A stretch of DNA of 64,000 bases from Burkholderiales bacterium (GCA_947453625.1 CANGHK010000021.1:1-64000), one strand, 5' to 3'. Positions 1-8,853 are shown, counted from the stretch's first letter. A program made the numbers and translations. The notes: generated by a model not told the origin, from the sequence alone.

Positions 1-892
1 GGGGCAGTTCATTGCGTTTTATGGGGCATTCGCCCAGGTCATGGGTGCGGTGATGGGGCTGTCTGAAACCTTGCTTCGGGTGCTCAACCTCATCCCCGTC
101 TATGAGCGCGTCAAGCCGGTACTGGAAGCTGCCCCGGAAGCCGAAGAAGGCCGCAGCCATCCTGGGGAGTTGCAGGGGCAGATCGAATTGGTGGGCCTGT
201 CGTTCCGGTACAGCGCCGAGGGTCCGGCGGTGCTCGACAACCTGTCGGTGATGATTCGCCCCGGCAGTTTCGTTGCCGTGGTGGGCGCCAGCGGTTCGGG
301 CAAATCGACATTGCTGCGCTGCCTTCTCGGTTTCGAGAAACCGTCGGCTGGCGGGATCTTGTTCGACAACCAGAACTTGGCCGACCTGGACGCCCGTGCA
401 GTTCGGCGCCAGATGGGCGTGGTGCTACAGCACAGCCAGGTGATGCCGGGGGACGTTTTCAGCAACATCGTGGGAACCACAAGGCTGACCATCGACGATG
501 CCTGGGCTGCGGCGCGCTCTTGCGGCCTGGAGGCCGACATCAAGGCGATGCCTATGGGCATGCACACGGTGATCTCGGAAGGCGGTAACACCTTGTCGGG
601 AGGCCAGCGCCAGCGCATCCTGATTGCGCGCGCCCTCGTGCAGCGCCCTCGAATCCTGCTGTTCGACGAAGCGACGAGTGCGCTCGACAACACCACGCAG
701 GCGGTGGTCACCCGCAGCCTGGCCGAGTTGCGTGCAACCCGCGTGGTCATTGCCCACCGGCTCACCACGATCGCGCAGGCTGACTTGATCCTGGTGATGG
801 ACAAGGGTCGGATCGTGCAGCGTGGCAACTACGCCGAACTGATGGGCCAGCCAGGTGTGTTTCGGAACTTGGCGGGGCGGCAACTTGTTTGA
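1..892 (+). CDS. NHLP-type peptide/bacteriocin ABC exporter, ATPase end (5' end outside window)
   Basis: The reading frame is open from the first bases of the window, so this is the 3' part of a larger gene. The visible part begins with the end of a membrane domain and continues into a complete ABC ATPase: Walker A GASGSGKST (about nt 281-307), signature LSGGQRQR (about nt 595-618), Walker B ILLFDEATSALD and an H-loop in VIAHRLTT. The linker style (a Gln-Phe-rich segment, then ETLLRVLNLIPVYERVKP) is typical of the permease/ATPase subunit of NHLP (nitrile hydratase leader peptide) bacteriocin exporters, which fuse permease and ATPase. The family assignment is inference, because the N-terminal half (peptidase, cyclic-nucleotide-binding or membrane domains) cannot be seen. 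The cyclotransferase gene follows on the same strand. Confidence 0.8.
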   Translation, partial: GQFIAFYGAFAQVMGAVMGLSETLLRVLNLIPVYERVKPVLEAAPEAEEGRSHPGELQGQIELVGLSFRYSAEGPAVLDNLSVMIRPGSFVAVVGASGSGKSTLLRCLLGFEKPSAGGILFDNQNLADLDARAVRRQMGVVLQHSQVMPGDVFSNIVGTTRLTIDDAWAAARSCGLEADIKAMPMGMHTVISEGGNTLSGGQRQRILIARALVQRPRILLFDEATSALDNTTQAVVTRSLAELRATRVVIAHRLTTIAQADLILVMDKGRIVQRGNYAELMGQPGVFRNLAGRQLV

Positions 893-983
893 GCCCAGGG
901 GATGTCTGCGCGCATCCGCCCAATTAGCCTCTGCCGAGTCACAAGAGTGTGGCCATCAGGACGCTTGCAAGCGCACTTGCACT

Positions 984-1814
984 GTGCCTGCCCGTCAAGC
1001 CATCCATCCGGTGGCGACCGCGCGCCGCCATTGCTTGCTCTCGCCCCTGGCCATGCTGCTCGACGTGCCCCTGGCTGCCCGTGGCGAACTGACGGGCGCG
1101 GCCGACCTGCCCGGTTACACCTACAAGGTCGTGCGAAGCTACCCGCACGACGCCCAAGCCTTCACCCAAGGCCTGTTCTATCTGGAAGGCTACCTCTACG
1201 AGAGCACGGGGCTGCTGGGGCGCTCATACGTGCGCAAGGTCAGTCTGGAAACGGGCCGGGTGGTGCAGCAGGTCAAGCTCCCGTCCGATGTGTTCGGAGA
1301 GGGTCTCAGCCACTGGGGCCAACGCCTGATCTGCATCACCTGGACCACCCAACTCGGCCTTGAGTTCAACCTGCAGACCTTCGCCTTCGAGAAGCGATTC
1401 ACCTACCCCGGCGAGGGCTGGGGCCTTGCGCGCAGCGACAGCGAACTCATCATGAGCAACGGCAGCGCCGAGCTGCGCTTTCTCGATCCCATTAGCCTCC
1501 AGGAGAAGCGCCGTTTACGCGTGACTGCCCTCGGAAAGCCGGTGACCCTGCTGAACGAACTGGAGTGGGTCAAGGGCGAGATCTTTGCCAATGTCTGGCA
1601 AACCGACAAGATCGCCCGGATCGATCCTGGAACAGGCCAGGTCAAGGGCTGGATCCAACTTGACGGCTTGCTCTCGGCGGACGACCGCGCGGGTGCTCAG
1701 CGCGACGTGCTCAACGGCATCGCCTACGACGCGGCGACAGACCGGCTCTTCGTCACCGGCAAGCTTTGGCCTCGGCTGTACGAGATCAGGTTGGTTCGTT
1801 TGCGAGGTCAATAG
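984..1814 (+). CDS. Glutaminyl-peptide cyclotransferase (glutamine cyclotransferase family)
   Basis: Beta-propeller glutamine cyclotransferase (plant/bacterial type, Glu_cyclase_2). It turns N-terminal Gln of peptides into pyroglutamate with release of ammonia. Family hallmarks are visible: SYPHDAQAFTQGL near the mature N-terminus, YLYESTGLLGRSYVRKV, FGEGLSHWGQRL, GEGWGLARSDSELIMSNG, LNELEWVKGEIFANVWQTD and LNGIAYDAATDRLFVTGKLW. The start is uncertain. A GTG at 984 gives a basic stretch followed by a hydrophobic segment ending PLAA, which would suit export; the frame is also open back to a GTG at 855 inside the upstream ABC gene, and an ATG lies at 1053. No strong Shine-Dalgarno site supports any of them. 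The gene follows the peptide exporter gene closely on the same strand, so it may modify the exported peptide (inference). Confidence 0.85.
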   Translation: MPARQAIHPVATARRHCLLSPLAMLLDVPLAARGELTGAADLPGYTYKVVRSYPHDAQAFTQGLFYLEGYLYESTGLLGRSYVRKVSLETGRVVQQVKLPSDVFGEGLSHWGQRLICITWTTQLGLEFNLQTFAFEKRFTYPGEGWGLARSDSELIMSNGSAELRFLDPISLQEKRRLRVTALGKPVTLLNELEWVKGEIFANVWQTDKIARIDPGTGQVKGWIQLDGLLSADDRAGAQRDVLNGIAYDAATDRLFVTGKLWPRLYEIRLVRLRGQ

Positions 1815-1831
1815 CAGGGTGCTGAGGCAGT

Positions 1832-1866
1832 CCGGAAATTACTCGTGGAAGGCAAGTGATTTCCGG
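1832..1866. terminator. Hairpin between convergent genes, probable terminator
   Basis: A 12-bp stem (CCGGAAATTACT pairing with AGTGATTTCCGG, one G-T wobble) with an 11-nt loop lies 17 bp after the cyclotransferase stop codon and just beyond the end of the oppositely oriented cyclase gene. There is no T-tract on either side, so termination is inferred from stem strength and convergent context. Confidence 0.5.
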
Positions 1867-1946
1867 CCATCGGGTGAGGACTGGCCTGCATGTGTTTGCC
1901 GGCGTCGACGAGGTCGGATCGTTGCCCGAGCCTCCAGGGACTGCGA

Positions 1947-2798
1947 TCAGCGCACGCCGGCTTTCCAACGCAGGTCGTCGAGAAACACGTCGGCGTTGTT
2001 CTTGGCGCTGTTCCACCTGTCTTTCGGCATCACCTTGATGATCGCGTTCAATTCGTCGGTCGCCGCACTGATGCGTTGGGCCCGGGCAAGCCAGAACCAA
2101 TTGACGGCTTTTCCAATGTCAAACAAAGGGCTGGTTTTATCGGCGTATATCCGGCCGAGTTTCAAGGCCGCGTCGCCATCGAGTTGCTGAGCGCTGGGCT
2201 CGAGCGCCTTGATGTCCTGCTCGATTTTTTTCCGGTCCGGGGCTTGGGTTTTTGGTGGCGCCGCGACGCGGACCGCGCCCTCTATTTTTATCGCCCAAAC
2301 CTGGATCGGATCGGAGATGTTTTTCAGCTCGACCTCGCCGCGGTCTTCGAACACCACCTCCTTCAGTTTGCGGTGCGACAGGCCGTGAACTTCGGCGCCG
2401 ATCGCGACGCCGCCCTGGTCAGCAATGCTCTCCAACCGAGCCGCGATGTTCACACCATCGCCGAGCAGATCGCCATTGTCCTGCGTGTAGACCTCGCCAA
2501 CGTTGATGCCGAAGCGCCAGCGCATCTGCAATTTGCCAGTCGTCCGGTTGCGCGCATGGAACTGGTTCTGGCACTTGATCGCAAAGCCGACGGCCAGCGC
2601 CGGGCTGCTGAACTCGGCAAGCACCGCATCGCCGGCCGTGTTGAAGATGCGGCCGCCATGCTCCTGGATCAGCGGATCCATGATTTTCCGGCATTCCTGA
2701 AGGGCCGCGATGGCTCGGACTTCGTCCTCGCCTATCATCCTGCTGTAGCCGCAGACATCGGAGGCGAGGATGGTTGTGAGCTTGGTGATGGGTGTCAT
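1947..2798 (-). CDS. Class III adenylate/guanylate cyclase
   Basis: 283 residues. An N-terminal class III nucleotide cyclase domain covers about residues 5-175. Catalytic features are present: metal-binding Asp14 (ASDVCGYS) and Asp57 (GDAVLAEF), and the GDGVNIAARLE motif with transition-state Asn117 and Arg121. The C-terminal 110 residues are helical and unassigned; they look Sel1-like at most. No transmembrane segment is visible, so the protein should be cytosolic. It is the last gene of a same-strand series with an HD-domain protein, a reductase and a membrane protein with a cyclic-nucleotide-binding domain, so its product may be read locally. ATP versus GTP specificity cannot be decided by eye. 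There is no Shine-Dalgarno site; an AT-only hairpin sits just upstream of the ATG. Confidence 0.9.
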   Translation of the reverse strand: MTPITKLTTILASDVCGYSRMIGEDEVRAIAALQECRKIMDPLIQEHGGRIFNTAGDAVLAEFSSPALAVGFAIKCQNQFHARNRTTGKLQMRWRFGINVGEVYTQDNGDLLGDGVNIAARLESIADQGGVAIGAEVHGLSHRKLKEVVFEDRGEVELKNISDPIQVWAIKIEGAVRVAAPPKTQAPDRKKIEQDIKALEPSAQQLDGDAALKLGRIYADKTSPLFDIGKAVNWFWLARAQRISAATDELNAIIKVMPKDRWNSAKNNADVFLDDLRWKAGVR

Positions 2799-2801
2799 TT
2801 T

Positions 2802-2821
2802 ATAATATATATCTATATTAT
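2802..2821. promoter_or_regulatory. AT-only inverted repeat directly upstream of the cyclase start
   Basis: ATAATATA-TATC-TATATTAT: a perfect 8-bp inverted repeat with a 4-nt loop in which 19 of 20 bases are A or T. It ends 4 bp before the cyclase ATG and replaces the expected Shine-Dalgarno region. It could be a weak RNA hairpin over the start, an operator or part of a promoter; the sequence alone does not decide. Confidence 0.4.
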
Positions 2822-2944
2822 TTACCAGGGTTCAGGGCTTGGGCAGGCGTCCTGAAAATCATGTGAAAGTGAATCTTGGCAGTGGCAGGCGAGTGCCGTT
2901 TAATAATCATTGATAATTCAATCGCCATTTCAAGGGAATCAACA

Positions 2945-3949
2945 TCAGCCCGATTCGCACTGCGCGATTGTGGCATGCAGTGAGGCCCCCCAGCGACGGC
3001 CCTCAGCGTGTGCATTCAGCGCCTCGAATCCGACCCCGACCAGCGGTTCGACCACCAGGCGGTAGAACCGTGGGAAGCGGGCGACCAGATCGCGATAACT
3101 GGTGAGACCGTCGGCCTGGGCTCGGCCGCAGTCGACGAACTCTTCATAGAGCGCAGGTAATTTTTGCAGATAGGCCGGGTCCGCGAGTTGACCGATCAGG
3201 TCGGCCGAGCGGACGAGATCTTGCCATTGGAACCTGCTGCGGGGTTGACTTCGCACCTCCTCCGGCACCGGGAAGCGCGTGCTCTCGATATAGGTAGCCA
3301 GTATCTCGGCGTCGATCCAGGGGTTGTGGGCGAACAGCAGGCGGACATGGGCCACACCACGGTCGACATGTATGGGGGTCAGGAATGCATCGGTGGCGCC
3401 GCTTGGAAGTTGTCGCCAGCCACCCAGTCCATCGGACACCAGCGACCCTTCGATGTCGCCGGGCAGCAAATCCTTGACGTAACCGATGTCGTGAAACAGC
3501 AATGCGACGATGTAGTGGAGCCATTCCTGAGCCGACACCGGATCACCCAGTGCTTGCTTGCCTCTGAGAATCTGCTGGCCCACCAGGCAGACCAGCAGCG
3601 TGTGCTCGCAGTTGTGGTAGGGCGCATCGGTTCGTGCAAGTACGGTGATGGCCTGTTCTGCGGCGTCGAGCATGGCTCTCAATCGCAGCGATTCACGGTC
3701 GCCAAAAGCGGCTTCGAAGTGCAGCCTCAACTTGGATTGGATTCGATCGATCGAAGTTGTCGCCGAACCCTGTCCAGTGATGGTACCCGTGGGCCGCAAC
3801 CGAGGTTCGTCAGGCGCTTGCATCATGTCCGTCTGGTCTGACCAGGGGTCGAATCCCTGCCGCGGGGTCACCTGTTCGCGACCTCTGTTGCGCGACGCGC
3901 AATCTGGCGATGGGTCGGCGTCCGACCTCGACTCGACTTCCGTGGTCAT
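2945..3949 (-). CDS. HD-domain metal-dependent phosphohydrolase-like protein
   Basis: 334 residues. The HD superfamily signature is clear: His116 in HNCEHT and the His153-Asp154 pair in LLFHDIGY, a spacing usual for HD metal sites, followed by further conserved His/Asp positions (TPIHVDRGVAHVRLLF). The first 60 residues are polar, low in structure and probably disordered; Met42 or Met43 are possible alternative starts. No GYP signature or transmembrane segment is visible. HD proteins include cyclic-nucleotide and nucleotide phosphohydrolases; a role in turning over the product of the adjacent cyclase is conceivable but unproven. It lies between the reductase gene (233-bp gap) and the cyclase gene (146-bp gap), all on the minus strand. 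Confidence 0.8.
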   Translation of the reverse strand: MTTEVESRSDADPSPDCASRNRGREQVTPRQGFDPWSDQTDMMQAPDEPRLRPTGTITGQGSATTSIDRIQSKLRLHFEAAFGDRESLRLRAMLDAAEQAITVLARTDAPYHNCEHTLLVCLVGQQILRGKQALGDPVSAQEWLHYIVALLFHDIGYVKDLLPGDIEGSLVSDGLGGWRQLPSGATDAFLTPIHVDRGVAHVRLLFAHNPWIDAEILATYIESTRFPVPEEVRSQPRSRFQWQDLVRSADLIGQLADPAYLQKLPALYEEFVDCGRAQADGLTSYRDLVARFPRFYRLVVEPLVGVGFEALNAHAEGRRWGASLHATIAQCESG

Positions 3950-4084
3950 GGCGTCAATTCCGGTTTCGCTGCCAGGTCAGACCCGACGGGGTTGTTTGAC
4001 GCAGCCCAAAGCGCTGCAAGACTCACGCTGACGATGGTGTACACGAAAAAACCTTAAAAACTGGTTATGTCATATTGAACTATA

Positions 4085-4101
4085 AACTCATTTTTTGAGT
4101 T
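4085..4101. terminator. Small hairpin downstream of the reductase gene
   Basis: AACTCA-TTTTT-TGAGTT, a perfect 6-bp inverted repeat 82 bp beyond the reductase stop codon, inside an AT-rich stretch (about 4030-4100). It is a weak terminator candidate for the reductase transcript. The AT-rich stretch is also the likely promoter area of the HD gene. Confidence 0.25.
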
Positions 4102-4182
4102 CGCGTGAAAGTTCATTTGCCCGGTGCATCAGGTCTGTGCCGTGCACAGCCACCGAGCGACCCCGCAGCGATTGGGCAACGC

Positions 4183-5889
4183 TCAAGCGTCAAGGACGAG
4201 TCGGGTGCCGAGGCCGCGCGCGACACAAGCCAGGACATAGCCGTCGAGCAAGTCACTTTCGCTGAGTGCCCGCTGATCGTCCATTTCGACGCCACCCTCG
4301 GTCTTCTTGATCTTGCAGGTGCCGCAGTTGCCCGCCCTGCAGGAACTTTCCATCTTGATGCCGTTCGCTTCGGCCAGATCCAGGATGCAGTCCTCGGTCC
4401 CTGCCTGCAAGGTCTTGCCACTGCGCGAAAAGACGATGCTCAGCTTGCCGGAGGCGACCACTGCCGGGGCGTCGCCTGGTGTCGCTGCGGGTTGGGCCGC
4501 GACGGGTGGCGCAACCACCGCGGTCTTGGCCCGTGCTGGCGGGACTGACGCGCCCTGGGGTGCCACCGGTGCGCTCCCGAAACTCTCCTCGTGGTAGGCG
4601 TGCATCGGGTGGCCCAGTTGCTCCAGCAGGCTGCGGATCGCAGCCATGTAGCCGGCCGGGCCGCAGACGAACACGGTACGCTCCGCATAGTCAGGCACAA
4701 GGGCGCGCAGGAGCTCTTCATTGAAGCGCGAGACGGGCCCGTTCCAGGTCTGTCCGGGGTTGACCGTGCTGGGGACGATGCCAAGCTTGAGCTTGGGCCC
4801 GAAACGGCTGGCGAGATAAGCCAGTTCGCGCTCGAAGACGATGTCGGCCGGCGAGCGGACGTTGTTGATGAATGCGATGTTCGCAGGCGACTGCGTGTCC
4901 ACCAGCCAGCGCAGCATGGACATGACGGGCGTGACGCCGCTTCCGCCGCCAATCAACAAGAGCTTTTCGGCCGGGGCGTCGAAGCAGCTGAAGTCGCCGT
5001 TCGGCCCCGAAAGATTGAACTCAAAGTCGACGACCATGTTGTCGTGCAGCCAGTTCGAGACCAGCCCGCCTGCCACCCGCTTGACCGTGATGGACAGGCC
5101 ATGCGGCCGCGACGGTGAGGACGAGATCGTATAGCTGCGGCGAACCGTCTTGCCCCCTATCGGTAGTTCGAGGGTGACGAACTGTCCGGGTTTGAAATTG
5201 AAAAGAACCGGCACCGCCGCCTGAAAGACGAAGGTCCTGACGTCGTGGGTTTCAGGAATGACGGCGATGCACCGGACCGGCGTGCGTCCCCTGCGCCAGG
5301 CGTGCTCAGGCGAAAACACCAGCCCCGCGGCCGGCCATATCGACAAGTCAGCACCAGCGAACTCGGTTGTTGGCGCGACCTCGGATTCCTTGTCTTGGCT
5401 GGCACGGGCCTGAAGGTTCTCGCGGGTGTCCTCGCTATTGAATGCCGACAGCAGCGCAGCCAGGGTTTGACGGGCTTGCTGCTTGGCAGGCGTCGTGGTC
5501 GACAGGCCCAGCCGCTGCAGGATGGGCGACGGGTTGTCGAGGATTCGATCGATGAAGAGCTCTATGGCGCCACTGATTTCAGGTCTGGCGAGGCCAGAGT
5601 CCCCGCGCATCACCCCATCGAGCTTTTCCGTCAAGTTCTGACTGTCGCGCTTGAGGGCCTTCTTCTGGTAGTCTTTCCACAGCCCGCTGAAATCGGTGCG
5701 AAGCCTGTGCAGGCCCTCCTGGAGGACCAAGACCTTGCACCAGGACGGGTCATCGACCAGGTCATGGAATTTTCGGAGTTCGCGCGCGTTCAGGCCATCA
5801 TTGGCGTCCGCGACGAACAGGAATGCGGCGAACAGCAATTGCGCCGCAAGGGCGGCGTTGCCATTCTGGGTCTCTTTGACATCAGACAT
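4183..5889 (-). CDS. Fused TerB-like / ferredoxin reductase / [2Fe-2S] ferredoxin protein
   Basis: 568 residues in three parts. Residues 1-130 form a helical domain with a TerB-like DANDGLNARE segment (28-37). Residues 200-430 form an FAD/NAD(P) reductase of the ferredoxin-NADP+ reductase superfamily: flavin motif RSYTISSSP (251-259), nucleotide-binding GGGSGVTP (314-321) and VFVCGPAGY near 410. After an Ala/Pro linker, residues 485-568 form a plant-type [2Fe-2S] ferredoxin with Cys517, Cys522, Cys525 and Cys555. The reductase plus C-terminal ferredoxin resembles NADH oxidoreductases such as Hcr; the N-terminal domain is the unusual part. It lies 36 bp downstream of the polyferredoxin gene, probably in one operon, and is the obvious candidate to pass NAD(P)H electrons to it. 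Confidence 0.9.
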   Translation of the reverse strand: MSDVKETQNGNAALAAQLLFAAFLFVADANDGLNARELRKFHDLVDDPSWCKVLVLQEGLHRLRTDFSGLWKDYQKKALKRDSQNLTEKLDGVMRGDSGLARPEISGAIELFIDRILDNPSPILQRLGLSTTTPAKQQARQTLAALLSAFNSEDTRENLQARASQDKESEVAPTTEFAGADLSIWPAAGLVFSPEHAWRRGRTPVRCIAVIPETHDVRTFVFQAAVPVLFNFKPGQFVTLELPIGGKTVRRSYTISSSPSRPHGLSITVKRVAGGLVSNWLHDNMVVDFEFNLSGPNGDFSCFDAPAEKLLLIGGGSGVTPVMSMLRWLVDTQSPANIAFINNVRSPADIVFERELAYLASRFGPKLKLGIVPSTVNPGQTWNGPVSRFNEELLRALVPDYAERTVFVCGPAGYMAAIRSLLEQLGHPMHAYHEESFGSAPVAPQGASVPPARAKTAVVAPPVAAQPAATPGDAPAVVASGKLSIVFSRSGKTLQAGTEDCILDLAEANGIKMESSCRAGNCGTCKIKKTEGGVEMDDQRALSESDLLDGYVLACVARGLGTRLVLDA

Positions 5890-5925
5890 CGGGGTCTCGG
5901 CGGTGAAAATGGATCCGGCGTGACG

Positions 5926-8853
5926 TCAACCGGTGACATACCCCGCCACCACGGCGAGGATGCCCATTGCGACCGTGGCGTCACCTTCCATCAGCCAGCG
6001 CAAGCGTTCGCCGTCTATGGTGACGACGCGCAGGACGGTGGAGGAAATCCGCACGGACGCAGCGCGTGGCTTGCTGGTGATCACACCCAGTTCGCCGACG
6101 ATGGCGCCGTCACGCAGCGAGCCGACCACGGTTTCGGCGCCGTCCCGCATGACGAGGATGTCGACGCTGCCGGTTCGCAGGACAAAGGCTTCGGATGCGG
6201 GGTCGCCGGCGCGGCAGAGCCAGCCACCCTGCGGGTAGCAGCGCACCTCGGCCGAAGCTGCGATTTCCGCCAACGAGTTCAGGTTGAGTCTGCCGAATAT
6301 GTTGACCTGCGAGAGCCACAGCAACTTGGTCATCGTGTCTTGCCATTCCACGGTGTACGCTGTGCTCTGGCCGGTTTGCGCGCCAGCCTCCGGATTGGCG
6401 CCGCTGAACGACTGCGTCTGCCGCGGTGCTGGCTTGCCCGCCGATTCGCGCGGCCCGGTCAGACTGTCGACCACCTCGGCCAGCAGCCAATGTGCCGGCG
6501 CGTCGCGAATGGAGACTGAGCTTGTCCAGCTGCGCGCCAGTCCGATGTCCAGGTAGGAGATCGCCGTGAGCGCGATCGCCGCCATCAAGGGATCGTCCGC
6601 GTCGACCATCTTCTGCAGGTGAGCGGTCAGGTCGCCGCTTTGCTCGATCGCTGCGCCCAAGCGTGATTTGTCGTCTGGGGATTCGAGCCCGGCCGAACCA
6701 TCGACGGTGTTGTCGCTGCTGCCCAGCAACCGTTTGACCAATTCGGCATCCAGCGATTCGAGCCAGGTCTTGCGTGCGCCGGCCGATACCGGTGTCGACA
6801 ATGCGGCTTCGATTTCCGAGCCGGCCAGGCGCGCCATTTGCGAAGCGATGGCACGGGCTTCAACCGTGTTGCCGAGCATCAGCAGGGTGGAAAAAAGTTT
6901 GACTTGCAGGGTGTTCGTGCGCCGAGTCGTGGTCGCAATCAGCAGCGATCCGATGGCTGTCCACTGTCGGTCGGCCGTGATCTTGAAGCGCAGTCCGAAG
7001 ACGAGCGCACAAGTTTCGGCCAGCAGGTCCAACTGTCGCCTTGCACGCTCGAACATCACGCCGGTCGACCCCGTGATGCTGGACAAGGTGTTGGCGTGTT
7101 CGGACTCGGATATCTGGTAGGTTTCGCGGTAGCGCTTGAGGCTTGCCACGACCTCCGCATCAACCATCGCCTGGTCCAGCCGCTGGCCCTGTTCGAGACG
7201 TGCAATCAGCATCGGTTCGATGACACTGCGGTAGTTCGTGACGCGCAGCCAGCTCTCGTAACTGGCTGAGCCCTGCGGGCCCAGGCTGTCGTCCGCGTTG
7301 TCCAAGCTCAGCTCATTGCGCAATTGCCGGTGTTCATCATCGCTGATGCCGAGTTCGACCCGGACCTCGCGCAGCAATTCCAGGCTGTCGCTATGGTCCG
7401 TCTTGCCGGTCCGAATGGATTCCTCCAGGATGTTGCGGTAGGCCTGCAAGCGCTGATCGCGAGAGAAACTCGGCAGCGTCTTGGCCAGCACATACACCTC
7501 ATCGGCTTTGAGTTCCTCCAGCTTGCGTCCATCCAGGAATTTCGAGATGTCGACCTTGAGCTTGCGCAACTGCTCGATCAAGCTCGTGGCCAGGCCTTCG
7601 CGCCGATAACGCATCGGGCTGCGCTGTATCGCCTGCCAGAACCACAGGGTCGACAGCGCGACGATCAGGGTGTCGACCAGCCTGAGCGCGGGGGTCGGCA
7701 GCAGCAGCAGATTGGGCCGGCCACCGAAAAGGTAAAAGGTGTTGATGGAGAGGTAGGCGCTGAAGGAGAGGCAGCGGCTGATGATCTCGGCTTCGCTCAC
7801 GGGCAACTGGGCGCGCTTGACGACTTGTCTGAACAGCTTTTCCAGCGTCTTGCCCAGGACGATGGCTGCGACGACGAAGCTGCCGAGTATCAGCGGGGCA
7901 CTGAAGATCTTAGGCACGCCGATGGCGTTGCCGTTGATGAACAGGCCAGTCTTCAGGAGGTTATCGAGTTGCTCGGCTTCGTGGGTCCAGGCGCCGGAAA
8001 AGTAGTAGTCCCAGCCGCCTGAATAAAAATAATAAAAGCAATAGAAACCAATTATTATTCCGAAAAATCCGTAATAGACATGGCGCAACGCCGGATCTTC
8101 GATGTTCTCCCAATACGATCGTTCCAGATCGATGTCCGGGCAGTTGGCGATACAACCTACGCAGATGCTTCGGTCGCCTTCCGGCGTGGAGGTGCGGCAC
8201 ATCGATTGGGTGATGGTGTTGCGCGCGACATGGGCACGGCTCTCGAGCAGGCCACGGGGTTCGGTGTAGATCTTCTGGACGATGGCGATGGGACAGACAT
8301 AGTTGCACCAGGTCTTGCCGCCCCACATATACCCGACCCAGAGCGCCAGCACGATCACGCCGATGAAGAACAGCGCCAGCGCGGTGCGGTCGGAGTTGAT
8401 GAATAGAATGCGTATATTCAGCGCAAGGAACAGGAAACCGAACTGGATGTACCAGACCTTGCGCCGCCACCAACTGTCCTTGCCGATCAGCGCGAGTTGT
8501 CTCTCGACCTGACCGGTGCGGCGTATCAGCACCGATCGCTTTCGGTTCAGGCCCAGATAGCGGGGAATCTGGGACACGAAGGACAAGGGGCAGATCCGGC
8601 GCCAGGCCTCATGTCCGCCCACCATCAGGAAGAGTGGCAGCAGCGGAATGATCATGGTCCAGAAGATCCGGTTGGTCATCTGGTAGGGCGCTTGGGCAAT
8701 CACCTTGCCCTGGAAGGCGACTTCCAGCGCCTTCAGGTGAAACGGGCTGGCGACGTTGTCCGGCCGGGTGAGCTCAGGCGTGATCGGATCCCAGAACAGC
8801 GAGATGATCAGCAGCAACCAACCTGCCGTGAGCGCGGCTCGAACCAGCCGCAT
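5926..8853 (-). CDS. Membrane polyferredoxin (NosR/NapH/YccM-like) fused to a cyclic-nucleotide-binding domain
   Basis: 975 residues from the ATG at 8853, which has an AGGA ribosome site and a membrane-protein N-terminus; the frame stays open further upstream but with arginine-rich non-coding-looking sequence. Residues 1-410 hold about eight transmembrane segments and iron-sulfur motifs of the NosR/NapH/YccM type: Cys88-Pro, Cys183-x3-Cys187-Pro, Cys219, and Cys231-x2-Cys234-x3-Cys238-Pro. Residues 420-840 are a long helical cytosolic region with two copies of an IS-x2-EH-x3-L signature (503-511 and 581-590). Residues 852-965 are a cyclic-nucleotide-binding domain with the phosphate-binding cassette intact (Gly-Glu921 and Pro-Arg930-Ala-Ala-Ser). 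It probably moves electrons between a cytosolic donor and the membrane or periplasm under cyclic-nucleotide control; the function is inferred. Confidence 0.85.
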   Translation of the reverse strand: MRLVRAALTAGWLLLIISLFWDPITPELTRPDNVASPFHLKALEVAFQGKVIAQAPYQMTNRIFWTMIIPLLPLFLMVGGHEAWRRICPLSFVSQIPRYLGLNRKRSVLIRRTGQVERQLALIGKDSWWRRKVWYIQFGFLFLALNIRILFINSDRTALALFFIGVIVLALWVGYMWGGKTWCNYVCPIAIVQKIYTEPRGLLESRAHVARNTITQSMCRTSTPEGDRSICVGCIANCPDIDLERSYWENIEDPALRHVYYGFFGIIIGFYCFYYFYSGGWDYYFSGAWTHEAEQLDNLLKTGLFINGNAIGVPKIFSAPLILGSFVVAAIVLGKTLEKLFRQVVKRAQLPVSEAEIISRCLSFSAYLSINTFYLFGGRPNLLLLPTPALRLVDTLIVALSTLWFWQAIQRSPMRYRREGLATSLIEQLRKLKVDISKFLDGRKLEELKADEVYVLAKTLPSFSRDQRLQAYRNILEESIRTGKTDHSDSLELLREVRVELGISDDEHRQLRNELSLDNADDSLGPQGSASYESWLRVTNYRSVIEPMLIARLEQGQRLDQAMVDAEVVASLKRYRETYQISESEHANTLSSITGSTGVMFERARRQLDLLAETCALVFGLRFKITADRQWTAIGSLLIATTTRRTNTLQVKLFSTLLMLGNTVEARAIASQMARLAGSEIEAALSTPVSAGARKTWLESLDAELVKRLLGSSDNTVDGSAGLESPDDKSRLGAAIEQSGDLTAHLQKMVDADDPLMAAIALTAISYLDIGLARSWTSSVSIRDAPAHWLLAEVVDSLTGPRESAGKPAPRQTQSFSGANPEAGAQTGQSTAYTVEWQDTMTKLLWLSQVNIFGRLNLNSLAEIAASAEVRCYPQGGWLCRAGDPASEAFVLRTGSVDILVMRDGAETVVGSLRDGAIVGELGVITSKPRAASVRISSTVLRVVTIDGERLRWLMEGDATVAMGILAVVAGYVTG

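Noticed and set aside
2899-2915. FNR/CRP-like site TTGA-N4-TCAA upstream of the cyclase gene
   Set aside because: The half-sites are 4 bp apart; FNR and CRP sites need 6 between TTGA and TCAA.
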